64,000 bases of DNA from Enterobacterales bacterium CwR94 (GCA_002837195.1 KZ478067.1:124001-188000); one strand, 5' to 3'; counted from the first letter of the stretch, positions 17,645-27,264 are shown. The notes: generated by a model from the sequence alone, not told the origin. Numbers and translations are program-made.

Positions 17645-18850
17645 ATGTCAGCGCTTCACTCAGCCGCATCGCACTCTGCTCACACACCGCTCTCGACACC
17701 GGTCGTCTTTACACTGGCAGCCGGAGCAGGGCTTAGCGTCGCCTCGATTTACTACAGCCAGCCCATGCTCGATATCATCAGCAACGCCATGCAGGTGGGA
17801 ACCGGTGCCGTCGGCATGGTGCCGATGTTGACCCAAATGGGCTACGCGCTGGGGATTCTGCTGCTCGCTCCGCTGGGTGATCGTCACGATCGCCGCATGA
17901 TGATCATGATTAAGGGTCTGTTGCTGGTCGCCGCGCTGCTGCTGTGCGGATTTTCAGGTGGCCTGAATGCTCTGTTACTTGCAAGCTTCCTCGTGGGCCT
18001 CACGGCAACGGTAGCACAAGATATTGTGCCAGCAGCTGCTCATCTGGCACCGGAAAACCGCCGCGGCAAAACGGTAGGCACCGTCATGACCGGCTTACTG
18101 GTGGGGATTTTGTTGTCACGTGTGGTAAGTGGCGCGGTGGCAGAGTATATGGGATGGCGGGCTATCTGGCATATTGCCGCAGTGATGGTGCTGTGCATCA
18201 CCTTCGCCCTGTGGCGCATTTTACCGCCGATGCAACCCATCACGCGGGTCAGCTACCCGCAACTGCTTCTGTCACTGGCCCATCTGTGGCAGCAACATGC
18301 CACACTGCGCCGCGCGGCGTTAGCTCAGGGCTTGTTGTCCGTGGCATTCAGTGCCTTCTGGTCAACGCTGGCACTGATGCTCAGCGCACGTTTTCATTTT
18401 GACAGTGCAGTGGCGGGTGCCTTTGGTTTGGCGGGCGCCGCGGGGGCGTTGGCCGCGCCACTCGCCGGTAGCCTGGCGGATAAAATGGGGCCAGCGCGCG
18501 TCACCCAATACGGTGCCGGATTGGTGATGGTGTCATTTGCGTTGATGTTTTTGCTGCCTTTACTGCCTCTGGCGGCACAACTGGGAGTCATTATCCTCTG
18601 TACCATTGGGTTTGATTTAGGCGTGCAGGCTACGCTGGTGGCCCATCAAACGTTAATTTACGGGCTGGCACCCGATGCACGCAGTCGCTTAAACGCCCTG
18701 CTGTTTACCGTGGTGTTTATTGGTATGGCCTCGGGGGCGGCGCTGGGCAGTATGGCATTGGCCCATTTTGGTTGGAATGGTGTGGTTGCCCTAGCGACGG
18801 TGGCTGCTGCCGGGGGATTAGGGGTTCGGCTGGGCAGTCGTCATCGCTGA
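17645..18850 (+). CDS. MFS transporter divergent from a LysR regulator
   Basis: A 401-aa major facilitator protein with 12 hydrophobic segments. It begins MSALHSAASHSAHTPLSTPV, then GAGLSVASIYYSQPMLDII; the loop 2-3 motif is LGDRHDRRMMIM. This is the DHA1-type arrangement seen in YgaY/AraJ-like exporters. The substrate cannot be told from sequence. An AGGGGA stands 7 nt before the ATG at 17645. Upstream in-frame codons to 17582 lack conserved sequence and are left out. Control by the divergent LysR regulator is inferred. A terminator follows 19 bp after the stop. Confidence 0.85.
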   Translation: MSALHSAASHSAHTPLSTPVVFTLAAGAGLSVASIYYSQPMLDIISNAMQVGTGAVGMVPMLTQMGYALGILLLAPLGDRHDRRMMIMIKGLLLVAALLLCGFSGGLNALLLASFLVGLTATVAQDIVPAAAHLAPENRRGKTVGTVMTGLLVGILLSRVVSGAVAEYMGWRAIWHIAAVMVLCITFALWRILPPMQPITRVSYPQLLLSLAHLWQQHATLRRAALAQGLLSVAFSAFWSTLALMLSARFHFDSAVAGAFGLAGAAGALAAPLAGSLADKMGPARVTQYGAGLVMVSFALMFLLPLLPLAAQLGVIILCTIGFDLGVQATLVAHQTLIYGLAPDARSRLNALLFTVVFIGMASGAALGSMALAHFGWNGVVALATVAAAGGLGVRLGSRHR

Positions 18851-18868
18851 TGCCGTGCCAGAAAAACG

Positions 18869-18892
18869 AAGGGCGCCGAAGCGCCCTTTTTC
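18869..18892. terminator. Bidirectional terminator between the MFS gene and ybhQ
   Basis: AAGGGCGC and GCGCCCTT form an 8-bp stem around CGAA, with T-rich tails on both strands. It lies between the MFS stop (18850) and the convergent ybhQ stop (18895). Confidence 0.88.
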
Positions 18893-18894
18893 AT

Positions 18895-19293
18895 TCAGGA
18901 ACGTTTCTTGTGCGAAACGCGAATGCGGCTTGGCTCTTTTGCCAGTAACGAGACCACTGCGGGTCCGATCAGCATCACCAAACCGAGACAGCCTAACAGC
19001 AGGCTGTTATGAACAACGCGGGAGATCAGGAAGATAGCCAACATCGCCGCACCAAAATAGTAGGTGGTTGATGCTTCTTCGAGAAAGTCCCCGATGGAAC
19101 GCAGACGTGCAATACGCTGCGTGACCAGCATGGAAACAAACACCACGCCATAGCTTGCCAGTAAAACGGAACTGACCTCCACAAGCGCCTGATGCTTCCA
19201 GCCCCAAACCAGGGCCGCGATTAACAACAGATGCAGGGAAATGTGTACACAGGTTTGTCCGGTGACAATCTGAATACGGTTAGACCATTTCAT
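18895..19293 (-). CDS. ybhQ: Inner membrane protein YbhQ
   Basis: A 132-aa integral membrane protein of unknown function with four predicted helices. It aligns with E. coli YbhQ (136 aa) from MKW at the start through EEASTTYYFGAAML and the conserved GPAVVSLLAK near the C-terminus, ending in a basic tail. As in E. coli, it is divergent from the ybhP-clsB-ybhN operon, so shared regulation with that lipid-related unit is plausible but unproven. TCCAGGAG stands upstream of the ATG. Confidence 0.9.
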   Translation of the reverse strand: MKWSNRIQIVTGQTCVHISLHLLLIAALVWGWKHQALVEVSSVLLASYGVVFVSMLVTQRIARLRSIGDFLEEASTTYYFGAAMLAIFLISRVVHNSLLLGCLGLVMLIGPAVVSLLAKEPSRIRVSHKKRS

Positions 19294-19436
19294 CGTTTTC
19301 TCCTGGAGGGCTCACCGGGATATCCGGGGCTCCATGACAGTAAAATGTCATCGGCTCAGACTACCCTGGAATTCGGAAAATGCCGCAAATATCCCGCAGC
19401 AGCCGCACCCTTTTGTGACAAAGACTACACTTTACC

Positions 19437-19453
19437 CTTATCAACCTGATAAG
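19437..19453. promoter_or_regulatory. Palindrome overlapping the ybhP ribosome binding site
   Basis: CTTATCA-acc-TGATAAG is a perfect 7-bp inverted repeat whose right arm runs into the AAGGAG of ybhP (19451-19456). It could be an operator or a small RNA hairpin that masks the ribosome binding site. No known regulator is recognised. Confidence 0.4.
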
Positions 19454-19467
19454 GAGAGCCGCGTAGT

Positions 19468-20229
19468 ATGCCATATAAAGAGGAAAAGTTTGCGTTAAAA
19501 GTCCTCACCATTAATACCCACAAGGGATTTACCCCTTTCAACCGCCGTTTTATTTTGCCGGAGCTGCGCGATGCTGTTCGCGCGACCTCGGCAGACGTGG
19601 TCTTTTTACAAGAGGTGATGGGGACCCATGCCCTGCATCCCCTGCAGGTAGAGAACTGGCCCGCCACGCCTCATTATGAGTTTTTGGCTGACACCATGTG
19701 GAACGATTACGCTTATGGACGCAATGCGGTGTATCCCGAGGGACATCACGGCAATGCGGTCTTATCACGCTACCCGATTGTGGCGTTTGAAAATCGCGAT
19801 ATCTCGGTGGCAGGCACAGAAAAACGGGGCGTCTTGCACTGTGAAATTCAGTTGCCCAATGGGCTGGGGATCTTACATGCCCTGTGCGTTCACCTTGGCC
19901 TGCGGGCAAAACATCGCCACGCGCAGATGAAAATGATGTGCAAAATGATTGCCGACCTGCCCCCGGAAGCGCCCATCGTGGTCGCCGGGGATTTTAATGA
20001 CTGGCAACTGCGCGGTAATCGCTTTCTGAAACGCTGCGCGAACCTTGATGAAGTATTCAGTCGTGACACGGGCCGCCCTGCCCGCACCTTTCCCGCACGC
20101 TGGCCGCTGTTGCGGCTTGACCGCATTTATGTGCGCAGTGCTACCGTCAGCCATCCGCAAAAATTACCGTCACGGCCCTGGTCACATCTGTCCGATCATG
20201 CGCCACTGGCAGTGGAGATCCATCTGTGA
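19468..20229 (+). CDS. ybhP: Endonuclease/exonuclease/phosphatase-family protein YbhP
   Basis: A 253-aa protein with the EEP fold: LTINTHKG at the N-terminus, VVFLQEV with the metal-binding Glu, [11 protein letters not shown], the catalytic pair in VAGDFNDW, and LSDHAPL with the C-terminal Asp-His. Its function in E. coli is not firmly known. Coupling to clsB suggests a role near phospholipid or lipid-head-group metabolism (inference). AAGGAG lies 11 nt before the ATG. The stop overlaps the clsB start by 4 bp, so translation is coupled. Confidence 0.92.
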   Translation: MPYKEEKFALKVLTINTHKGFTPFNRRFILPELRDAVRATSADVVFLQEVMGTHALHPLQVENWPATPHYEFLADTMWNDYAYGRNAVYPEGHHGNAVLSRYPIVAFENRDISVAGTEKRGVLHCEIQLPNGLGILHALCVHLGLRAKHRHAQMKMMCKMIADLPPEAPIVVAGDFNDWQLRGNRFLKRCANLDEVFSRDTGRPARTFPARWPLLRLDRIYVRSATVSHPQKLPSRPWSHLSDHAPLAVEIHL

Positions 20230-21470
20230 AAACCCAATGGTGCAGCGGCAACACGTTAACTCTGCTGATTAACGGTGATGAATTTTTCCCACGCGTTTTT
20301 GACGCCCTCGCCGCAGCGCAATCCTCTGTCTACCTGGAAACCTTCATCCTGTTTAATGATGAAACGGGTCAGGCATTGCATCAGGCGCTACTGGCTGCTG
20401 CACAGCGTGGTGTCCGCGTTGAAATCATGGTGGATGCCTACGGCTCGCCCGACCTGGAAGGCCATTTCACCGATTCGCTCACCGCCGCTGGCGTGCGTTT
20501 TGTGTTGTATGATCCTGGCCCGCGCCTGTTTGGCGTACGGACCAATATGTTCCGCCGCTTACATCGCAAAATCATTACCGTGGATGAAAAGCGGGCCTTT
20601 GTTGGCGGCATTAATTTTTCTGCCGAACATATGATCGATTACGGCCCACAGGCCAAGCAGGATTACAGCGTGGAAGTCTGCGGACCGATTGTGGATGATA
20701 TCGTTGCGTACACTCGCGAGCATGCGGCTAACACGCAGCGCCCTCGCTATTGGTGGTCGCGGCGTCGAACCACACTGCCGAAGGACGAAACTGAAGGTAA
20801 TGCGCAGGCGCTGTTTGTCTGGCGCGATAATCATGAGCACCGTGACGATATTGAACGCCATTATCTGAAGATGCTGCGCGAAGCCAAACGTCAGGTGATC
20901 ATTGCGAATGCCTACTTCTTTCCCGGTTATCGCCTGCTGCGCGAAATGCGTAATGCCGCCCGACGTGGCGTGCGCGTCAAGCTCATTGTGCAAGGTGAGC
21001 CGGACATGCCGATCGTTAAAGTGGGGGCCGAGCTGCTGTACAACTACCTGGTAACAGGCGGCGTTGAAGTGTACGAATATATTCGGCGTCCGCTGCATGC
21101 CAAAATTGCCGTACAGGATGCGCACTGGGCCACCGTCGGCTCCAGTAATCTTGATCCTCTCAGCCTGTCGCTTAATTTAGAGGCCAACCTGATCTTTCAC
21201 GATCGCGACTTTAATCAGTTGCTGACCGATCATCTCCAGGGGCTGCTCAATGAGGAGTGCGTGCGCGTTGAAGAGCGTCACTTGCCCAAGCGCACTTACT
21301 GGCAGTTAGCCAAAAATGTGGTGGTCTTCCACTTCTTACGCCATTTTCCCGCCATTGCGGGTTGGCTGCCTGCCCACACGCCGCGACTCAGCGAAGTGAG
21401 CCCGCCCATTCAGCCCGAACTGGAAACGCAAGATCGCGTGGACACCGAGAATCCCGGAGTCAAACCCTGA
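20226..21470 (+). CDS. clsB: Cardiolipin synthase B
   Basis: Phospholipase D superfamily enzyme that makes cardiolipin (or phosphatidylglycerol) at the inner membrane. The 414-aa protein carries two HKD motifs, [19 protein letters not shown] in the first half and [20 protein letters not shown] in the second. Length agrees with E. coli ClsB/YbhO (413 aa). It overlaps ybhP by 4 bp, and its stop overlaps the ybhN ATG by 1 bp (TGATG). The three genes therefore form a translationally coupled operon, as in E. coli. Confidence 0.95.
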   Translation: MKTQWCSGNTLTLLINGDEFFPRVFDALAAAQSSVYLETFILFNDETGQALHQALLAAAQRGVRVEIMVDAYGSPDLEGHFTDSLTAAGVRFVLYDPGPRLFGVRTNMFRRLHRKIITVDEKRAFVGGINFSAEHMIDYGPQAKQDYSVEVCGPIVDDIVAYTREHAANTQRPRYWWSRRRTTLPKDETEGNAQALFVWRDNHEHRDDIERHYLKMLREAKRQVIIANAYFFPGYRLLREMRNAARRGVRVKLIVQGEPDMPIVKVGAELLYNYLVTGGVEVYEYIRRPLHAKIAVQDAHWATVGSSNLDPLSLSLNLEANLIFHDRDFNQLLTDHLQGLLNEECVRVEERHLPKRTYWQLAKNVVVFHFLRHFPAIAGWLPAHTPRLSEVSPPIQPELETQDRVDTENPGVKP

Positions 21471-22432
21471 TGTCACATCCCCATCCCACCTGGAAGCGGA
21501 TCAAAAAAATCCTCACGGTGCTGTTTTTTACCGCCGTCGTGGTGTTGTTGGTGCTGTATGCACGCAAAGTTAACTGGCAGGACGTGTGGACAGTCTTGAC
21601 CGAATACGATCGCACCGCCTTTTTCAGCGCCATCGGGCTGGTCATCCTCAGCTACCTGATTTACGGCGGCTATGATTTGATTGGCCGTGCCTGGTGCCAG
21701 CATAAATTGGCTAAACGCCAGGTGATGCTGGTCTCTTTTATCTGCTACGCCTTTAACCTGACGCTGTCGACCTGGGTCGGTGGCGTCGCAATGCGCTATC
21801 GTCTCTATTCGCGGCTCGGTTTACCGGGCAAAACCATCACCCGCATCTTCTCAATGAGCATCGCCACCAACTGGCTGGGCTATTTATTGGTCGCTGGCAT
21901 TATTTTTGTTAGTGGCAGCGTGCCTGTGCCCGGGCATTGGTATATCGGTGAGGGGATGCTGCAAATCATTGGCGGCCTGTTGCTGGTACTCAGTGCGGTG
22001 TATCTCGGTTTTTGTACCTTCTCACGCAAGCGCAGTTGGACTGTACGCGGCCACAAACTGACGCTGCCGACGCTGCCCATGGCGCTGTTTCAGTTCGTGA
22101 TATCCAGCATCAACTGGATGGTGATGGGAACGATTATCTGGCTGCTGATGGGGCAGCAGGTAGCATGGCCAATGATTTTAGGCGTGCTATTGGTAAGCAG
22201 TATTGCGGGGGTGATCATTCATATTCCCGCCGGCATTGGCGTGATGGAAGCGGTGTTTTTAGCGCTGCTGGCAGGCGAACATTTGCCTCACGGCACCCTT
22301 ATCGCGGCGCTATTGGCCTATCGCGTGCTGTATTTTATCTTACCGCTGCTGCTAGCGCTGGTGCTGTACTTATGGCTGGAGGGCCGGGCGAAAGCGCTGA
22401 AATCACACAATCAGCAACAGCTGATGCGCTGA
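21470..22432 (+). CDS. ybhN: Inner membrane protein YbhN (UPF0104/LPG synthase TM-like)
   Basis: A 320-aa polytopic membrane protein with about eight helices, of the UPF0104 family related to the membrane domain of lysylphosphatidylglycerol synthases (flippase-like). The conserved block IIHIPAGIGVMEAVFLALLAG is present. The ATG at 21470 uses the TGATG overlap with clsB. A longer frame from 21362 lies inside clsB and is not credible. Association with clsB suggests lipid handling, but no direct function can be read from the sequence. Confidence 0.9.
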   Translation: MSHPHPTWKRIKKILTVLFFTAVVVLLVLYARKVNWQDVWTVLTEYDRTAFFSAIGLVILSYLIYGGYDLIGRAWCQHKLAKRQVMLVSFICYAFNLTLSTWVGGVAMRYRLYSRLGLPGKTITRIFSMSIATNWLGYLLVAGIIFVSGSVPVPGHWYIGEGMLQIIGGLLLVLSAVYLGFCTFSRKRSWTVRGHKLTLPTLPMALFQFVISSINWMVMGTIIWLLMGQQVAWPMILGVLLVSSIAGVIIHIPAGIGVMEAVFLALLAGEHLPHGTLIAALLAYRVLYFILPLLLALVLYLWLEGRAKALKSHNQQQLMR

Positions 22433-22459
22433 AAAAAAACGCCTCGCTATGCGAGGCGT
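22432..22459 (-). terminator. Terminator between ybhN and ybhL
   Basis: ACGCCTCGC-tat-GCGAGGCGT forms a 9-bp stem. On the minus strand it is followed by a run of eight T, serving ybhL. On the plus strand the tail is GT-rich and less typical, but it could still end ybhN transcripts. Confidence 0.85.
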
Positions 22460-22474
22460 TGCGTTGAGTTGCGT

Positions 22475-23185
22475 TTAGCGGCGGTTGCCGAAGATGCGCA
22501 GCAGCATCAGGAACAAGTTAATAAAGTCCAGATACAGCGTTAACGCCCCCATGATGGAGTAACGACGCATATTGTCGCTATCACGGGTGTCGATCTGCTC
22601 ACCGATATTTTTCAGCTTCTGCGTGTCATACGCCGTCAATCCAACGAACACCACCACGCCAATGTAGGTCACGGCCCACATCAGTGCCGGGCTTTTCAGC
22701 CAGATGTTCACCAGTGAAGCCAGCACAATGCCGATAAGCGCCATAAACAGCATGCTGCCCATCCCGCTTAAATCGCGCTTGGTGGTATAGCCCCAGAAGC
22801 TCATTGCGCCAAACATCCCCGCGGCGACGACAAAGGTGCCGGCAATCGACGATTGCGTATACACAATAAATATCGACGCCATGGTCAGCCCGGTCAGCGC
22901 TGAATAGAGCATAAACAGCCCGGTTGCCAGCGTGCCACTGATCTTATGCACAAACATCGACAACACCACCACCAACGCCAACTGCGCGATGATCAGGCCG
23001 AAAAAAGTCATCTGGCTTTGGAAAACAAATTGCAAAATACGCTCAGAGCCAGCGGCATACCAGGCCACAAACGCCGTTAACAGTAATCCACAGGTCATCC
23101 AGCCATAAACCTGCGCCATATAGGTTTGCAGGCGGCTGCCCGACTGCGAAACGATGGTATTTTCAGATCGCGGATATCGATCCAT
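22475..23185 (-). CDS. ybhL: BAX inhibitor-1/YccA-family membrane protein YbhL
   Basis: A 236-aa membrane protein with seven hydrophobic helices. It starts MDRYPRSENTIVSQSGSRLQTYMAQVYGWMTCGLLLTA and ends FINLFLMLLRIFGNRR, a BI-1 family signature including LTAYDTQKLKN. E. coli YbhL has 234 aa. BI-1 proteins elsewhere act as pH-sensitive calcium leak channels. In enterobacteria no role is established. It is convergent with ybhN across the terminator. Confidence 0.93.
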   Translation of the reverse strand: MDRYPRSENTIVSQSGSRLQTYMAQVYGWMTCGLLLTAFVAWYAAGSERILQFVFQSQMTFFGLIIAQLALVVVLSMFVHKISGTLATGLFMLYSALTGLTMASIFIVYTQSSIAGTFVVAAGMFGAMSFWGYTTKRDLSGMGSMLFMALIGIVLASLVNIWLKSPALMWAVTYIGVVVFVGLTAYDTQKLKNIGEQIDTRDSDNMRRYSIMGALTLYLDFINLFLMLLRIFGNRR

Positions 23186-23295
23186 GATGCCCCCTAAAAG
23201 AGTGAAGTAAATCGGGAACCGCGCACCCCGCGCGCGGCGTTGCTCTTAGTCTGGCACAGATAGTGTTTTCCTGGCCAGTCTGAATATGTTCCTGC

Positions 23296-24387
23296 TTAGC
23301 CGCCCGCCCGTGTTAAGCAGCGTTGATAGCGGCTGTCCACGCGCTGGGCAAACCAGGCCGTCGTGAGATTACGGGTGATTTTCGGGCTTTCCAGTTTAAT
23401 ACCGGGTAACACTTCACGGGCCACTGGCTTCCCGGCTTGCTGGTCTGCCAGGGCAAAAACCTGCTGATACAGCTTGGTGTCAGCGAAGGCTGCACGATCG
23501 CCTTTTTCCAGCGCACTGCGAATCGCACTGTCGCTGAATGTTAACGGTGGGCTCAGTAAGCGCACGGCTTTTTCCGTTGCGCTGATTTGACGGCTCCCGT
23601 GCACGATAAGATCGCCATCCAATGCCAGTTTGATGCCGCTGAGCCGACTGACCGCCGCCTGGAAAGCCGCATTACGGCTGGCATACCACCCGGCATTAAA
23701 ATCCGCAAAGCGATATAAGGGTCGGCTGTAATCGGCCGGATAGCCCCACAGGTGCATAATGCCGTAATACATGCCGCCGTGCCGGGTGAAGACCTCATTG
23801 CGCACCCGCTTTTTGACCGGCCACGGATAGCCATCCGCATGAGCCTGAGCAAAGGCAATACTTACCTGCATTGGTCCGCCTGTTTTGATGGGATTTAAGC
23901 GTCCAAACAGACGCTGCCCCATTGGCACAGAATCCAGCATATCGTCAAAAATATCGCTCAAATCCTGCTCGGTTTTCACCTTATCCAGCCGCTCGCTGTA
24001 ACTTTTGCCGTTAGGTGATGGGATCCGTAAGGCGGTATGCACCAGAAAGGTGGGGATATGCAGCTGTGCCGCACGGCGATCAATTTCGCCCCAGGCGATT
24101 TTGGGCAGCCCCGGCACCGCAGGGTTGGCGGTCAGTGTGGATTCCTGCTCGGCCACCGCAATTACTGCGCAGAAATGTTGGGCATCCATCGGCAGTTGCT
24201 GGCTGCGAAAAGCGACATAGATATCGTCAGCCCATCCCTGGCGGTCTTTCACCCCATTGGGTAACAGGCGCAGCAATTGCGCTTTTGCATCAGCGGGTTT
24301 GACAGCTGCTGGCGTGGGCTTTTGCTGGCTACTGCACCCGGCGAGCAGCAGCGTGAGCAGCAATAAAGGGCATATCAATCGCGTCAT
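23296..24387 (-). CDS. DUF1615 family lipoprotein
   Basis: A 363-aa putative outer-membrane lipoprotein. The signal sequence ends in the lipobox LLAGC, with Cys18 as lipidation site, followed by a Ser/Gln/Lys/Pro linker. The residue after Cys is Ser rather than Asp, favouring outer-membrane sorting. The body contains FCAVIAVAEQEST, which resembles the catalytic-Glu segment of lysozyme-like lytic transglycosylases, and HGGMYYGIMHLWGYPADYSRPLYRFADFNAGWYASRNAAFQ, typical of DUF1615. A role in cell-wall metabolism is an inference. It is not part of the E. coli moa-ybhL interval. Confidence 0.8.
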   Translation of the reverse strand: MTRLICPLLLLTLLLAGCSSQQKPTPAAVKPADAKAQLLRLLPNGVKDRQGWADDIYVAFRSQQLPMDAQHFCAVIAVAEQESTLTANPAVPGLPKIAWGEIDRRAAQLHIPTFLVHTALRIPSPNGKSYSERLDKVKTEQDLSDIFDDMLDSVPMGQRLFGRLNPIKTGGPMQVSIAFAQAHADGYPWPVKKRVRNEVFTRHGGMYYGIMHLWGYPADYSRPLYRFADFNAGWYASRNAAFQAAVSRLSGIKLALDGDLIVHGSRQISATEKAVRLLSPPLTFSDSAIRSALEKGDRAAFADTKLYQQVFALADQQAGKPVAREVLPGIKLESPKITRNLTTAWFAQRVDSRYQRCLTRAGG

Positions 24388-24457
24388 GGGGGTCCCGTGT
24401 CTTCTGAGGCAAGGCGTTACCTTAACCGCGTGCAGACAGTGACGCTATCGGAAAAGT

Positions 24458-24907
24458 TTACCAGCGCGCAGCGGCGTGGTGGTCACTGTCACGCGACTCA
24501 ACCCAGCGATCGCCTTCCGGCGTCGTCTCGCGCTTCCAAAAAGGCGCACGCGTTTTCAGGATATCCATCAGATACTCCGCCGCCGCAAATGCGGCGCTGC
24601 GGTGGGCGGACGTCACGCCAACCAGCACGATTTCATCCCCCGGATACAGGGCACCAACACGGTGAATCAGGGTGACGCGTTGCAGCGGCCAGCGGCCACG
24701 CGCCTCTTCAACCAGCGTGTGCAGCACCTTTTCGGTCATGCCCGGGTAATGTTCTAAGGTTAGCGCACGCACGCTGTCGCCCAGATTGTGATTACGCACT
24801 TTGCCGGTAAAGGTCACTACTGCCCCATCGCTGTCACAGGCCGACAGCCAACGGTACTCATCACCAACATCAAACGGGGCTTCGCCCACGCGAATACGGG
24901 TTTCCAT
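24458..24907 (-). CDS. moaE: Molybdopterin synthase catalytic subunit MoaE
   Basis: Large subunit of molybdopterin synthase, which puts two sulfurs from MoaD thiocarboxylate onto cyclic pyranopterin monophosphate. The 149-aa protein has the family stretch IHRVGALYPGDEIVLVGVTSAHRSAAF, followed by LKTRAPFWKRE with the conserved lysines. It is the last gene of moaABCDE. Its ATG directly follows the moaD stop codon with no spacer. Confidence 0.96.
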   Translation of the reverse strand: METRIRVGEAPFDVGDEYRWLSACDSDGAVVTFTGKVRNHNLGDSVRALTLEHYPGMTEKVLHTLVEEARGRWPLQRVTLIHRVGALYPGDEIVLVGVTSAHRSAAFAAAEYLMDILKTRAPFWKRETTPEGDRWVESRDSDHHAAARW

Positions 24908-25156
24908 TTAGCCTCCGGTCACCGGTGGGAAAAAAGCCACTTCATCACCCGCATGCAGTGGATGCGTGAGAGGGACCAGGGTCTGGTTAACCGCGGCCAG
25001 CAGTTTTCCCTGCTCAAGCGCCAGCGCAGCGCGATCGTTTTCGGCCGCCAGTGAAGCGCGTAACGCTTCCACATTAGCAAAAGTGCCCGCAGAGACCGTG
25101 CGCCCCGCCGCCCCCATCAATTCACGCACCTGCGCAAAGAATAAAACTTCAATCAT
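24908..25156 (-). CDS. moaD: Molybdopterin synthase sulfur carrier subunit MoaD
   Basis: Ubiquitin-fold sulfur carrier of 82 aa that ends in the obligatory Gly-Gly (VTGG), the site of adenylation and thiocarboxylation. It starts [15 protein letters not shown] like E. coli MoaD (81 aa). The ATG overlaps the moaC stop by 4 bp (ATGA), so translation is coupled. It is the partner of MoaE encoded immediately after it. Confidence 0.96.
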   Translation of the reverse strand: MIEVLFFAQVRELMGAAGRTVSAGTFANVEALRASLAAENDRAALALEQGKLLAAVNQTLVPLTHPLHAGDEVAFFPPVTGG

Positions 25157-25638
25157 GATGCTTCACCTGCCTGAAAATCACCGGATTTGCCGCCGCTCTT
25201 GCTCAACAAACGCACCTGCTCAATGACTATGTCTTTCTGCACCGCTTTGCACATATCGTACAGGGTCAATGCCGCAACCGAGGCCGCCGTTAAGGCTTCC
25301 ATCTCCACGCCGGTTTTTCCCGTCAGGCGGCAGCGCGACTGAATGCGAACCTGGTGGGTCTCTGGCTCCGCGCTTAGCGTGACTTCGACTTTGCTCAGCA
25401 TCAGGGGATGGCACAGCGGAATCAGCTCCCAGGTGCGTTTAGCCGCCTGAATGCCCGCAATGCGCGCCGTGGCAAACACATCCCCTTTATGGTGGCTGCC
25501 ATCCATAATCATCTTCAGGGTGTCAGCCCGCATGCTGACCAACGCTTCGGCACGTGCTTCTCGCACGGTTTCCGTTTTGGCGGAGACGTCCACCATATGG
25601 GCTTCGCCCTGGGTATTAATATGCGTAAGTTGCGACAT
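25153..25638 (-). CDS. moaC: Cyclic pyranopterin monophosphate synthase MoaC
   Basis: Second enzyme of molybdopterin synthesis; it converts the 3',8-cyclo-GTP product of MoaA to cyclic pyranopterin monophosphate. The 161 aa match the E. coli length. [50 protein letters not shown] and [22 protein letters not shown] are all present, including the conserved His and Lys residues of the active site. It lies 2 bp after moaB and overlaps moaD. Confidence 0.97.
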   Translation of the reverse strand: MSQLTHINTQGEAHMVDVSAKTETVREARAEALVSMRADTLKMIMDGSHHKGDVFATARIAGIQAAKRTWELIPLCHPLMLSKVEVTLSAEPETHQVRIQSRCRLTGKTGVEMEALTAASVAALTLYDMCKAVQKDIVIEQVRLLSKSGGKSGDFQAGEAS

Positions 25639-25640
25639 AG

Positions 25641-26156
25641 TTACACTTTCTTTAACTGAGAGACGAAATTACACGGGCGATGGCGGGCATCGAGTTGCTC
25701 GACAATCACCCGCTCCCAGGCCACGGCGCACGCGCTGGTGGAGCCCGGCATGGCAAACACCAGCGTGCCATTCGCCAGCCCCGCAACGGCGCGTGACTGC
25801 ACCGTTGAGCTGCCAATGTCTTCCCAGGAGAGCATACGGAACACTTCACCAAACCCGGCTATTTCACGGTCAAAGAGCGGCAGCAGCGCTTCGGGCGTGC
25901 TGTTTTTGGCATGGAAACCGGTACCGCCGTTAACCAGAATCACCTGCACGTCACTGCTGGCAATCCAGCTTGAGACGCAGGCGCGAATGCGGTAGCGATT
26001 ATCCGCCACAATCGCATGGTCGACGACCTGATGGCCAGCGGCAGTGACCGCCTCGCGCAAGTAGTCGCCGGAGGTGTCTTGACTGGCATCGCGGCTATCG
26101 GAAACGGTGAGCACCGCGATATTTACAGCCTGAAATTCAACGCTCGGTTTACCCAT
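25641..26156 (-). CDS. moaB: Molybdopterin adenylyltransferase-like protein MoaB
   Basis: MogA/MoaB-fold protein of 171 aa, the second gene of the moa operon. E. coli MoaB has no demonstrated essential activity, MogA doing the adenylylation. The fold motifs [17 protein letters not shown] and [13 protein letters not shown] are intact. The loop that in MogA-type proteins carries an Asp (GGTG-x4-D-x-TPEA) reads [14 protein letters not shown] here. Asn85 thus stands where MogA has catalytic Asp82 and E. coli MoaB also has Asp. GGAGG precedes the ATG by about 4 nt, 12 bp after the moaA stop. Confidence 0.93.
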   Translation of the reverse strand: MGKPSVEFQAVNIAVLTVSDSRDASQDTSGDYLREAVTAAGHQVVDHAIVADNRYRIRACVSSWIASSDVQVILVNGGTGFHAKNSTPEALLPLFDREIAGFGEVFRMLSWEDIGSSTVQSRAVAGLANGTLVFAMPGSTSACAVAWERVIVEQLDARHRPCNFVSQLKKV

Positions 26157-26168
26157 GAAACCTCCCTA

Positions 26169-27155
26169 TCATCCACCAATAAACGAAAGATTCTGCGTGA
26201 TGCCGGTCTGGCCCTGGTGCAAGAAATGGGTCTGTTTCTTTTCACCGAGGCTGTGAGCGATACGCGCCTGTAATTCTGCCTGTTGATCGTCCTGCACCAA
26301 CAGGTCACGCAGCGGCACCCCGCCGTCACCAAACAGGCACAGATGAAGATTACCCACCGCAGAAACGCGCAGGCGATTGCAGTGAGTACAAAAATCTTTT
26401 TCGTAGGGCATGATGAGGCCAATCTCGCCCAGATAATCAGGATGGCGAAACACCTGTGCCGGGCCATCGCTGCGCCCTCGCTCCTGCAGTTGCCAGCCCT
26501 GCATCAGCAATTGCTGGCGAATGACCTCACCCGAAACGTGATGACGGCGAAACAGGGCGCTGCCCTCGCCGGTTTCCATCAGTTCAATAAATCGCAGTTG
26601 GATAGCGCGTGTTTTGATCCAGGCGAGGAAAGTGTGCAGGCTGTGATCGTTAAGATCGCGCATCAACACGGCATTGACCTTGACCTTTTCAAAACCGGCA
26701 CTAAATGCCGCATCAATGCCCGCCATCACCTGGTGAAATTTATCTTGCCCCGTGATGGCATGAAACTGGCGCGCATCCAGCGCATCCACGCTGACATTGA
26801 TGGCATCTAATCCCGCAGCGCGCCACTGTGCAACATCCCGCGCCAGGCGATAGCCGTTGGTGGTGACCGCCAGTTGGCGAATGCCCGGCGTCTGTTTAAC
26901 GGTTGCAATAATGTCCGTGAAATCGCGGCGTAGCGAGGGTTCTCCGCCCGTCAGGCGCACCTTTTCGGTTCCCGCCGCGGCGAAAGCCGCCGTTAAACGA
27001 CGAATTTCATCCAGCGTCAGAAACTGTTTGTTGGTCACGCCCTGCGGTTTGTAGCCGTCAGGCAGGCAATAGGTGCAACGGAAGTTGCACACATCGGTGA
27101 CGGACAGGCGCAAATAGTAAAATTTGCGCGCAAAAGCATCGATAAATTGTGACAC
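26169..27155 (-). CDS. moaA: GTP 3',8-cyclase MoaA
   Basis: Radical SAM enzyme that starts molybdenum cofactor synthesis from GTP. The N-terminal cluster motif CNFRCTYC, the SAM-binding GGEPSLRR, the C-terminal second cluster [18 protein letters not shown] and the terminal Gly-Gly tail are all present. No ATG fits. The likely start is GTG 27155 ([18 protein letters not shown], 328 aa) or the adjoining TTG 27158 (329 aa, the E. coli length). Both stand behind GGAAAGG, which is also the 3' end of the Moco riboswitch. The longer open frame upstream runs through the riboswitch and is not coding. Confidence 0.95.
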   Translation of the reverse strand: MSQFIDAFARKFYYLRLSVTDVCNFRCTYCLPDGYKPQGVTNKQFLTLDEIRRLTAAFAAAGTEKVRLTGGEPSLRRDFTDIIATVKQTPGIRQLAVTTNGYRLARDVAQWRAAGLDAINVSVDALDARQFHAITGQDKFHQVMAGIDAAFSAGFEKVKVNAVLMRDLNDHSLHTFLAWIKTRAIQLRFIELMETGEGSALFRRHHVSGEVIRQQLLMQGWQLQERGRSDGPAQVFRHPDYLGEIGLIMPYEKDFCTHCNRLRVSAVGNLHLCLFGDGGVPLRDLLVQDDQQAELQARIAHSLGEKKQTHFLHQGQTGITQNLSFIGG

Positions 27156-27163
27156 CAATAACA

Positions 27164-27264
27164 CCTTTCCAATCGGGAGGCACCGCCATTTCTCGCGATA
27201 CCCTGGCAGCTTAGGCTGCGGCCAACCCACCGTATCTTGCGACCCAGGTGAGAGGGCTAGAGTG
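27164..27264 (-). ncRNA. Molybdenum cofactor (Moco) riboswitch upstream of moaA
   Basis: The moaA leader carries the Moco RNA motif known from E. coli moaA: CTCTAGCCC at the 5' side, GGCCGCAGCC...GCTGCCAGGG forming an internal helix, GAGAAATGGCGGTG, and the hallmark 3' end CCTCCCGATTGGAAAGG. The GGAAAGG doubles as the moaA ribosome binding site, so ligand-stabilised folding would block translation. Assignment rests on recognising the motif by eye. A covariance-model search (Rfam Moco RNA) would settle it. Confidence 0.85.
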
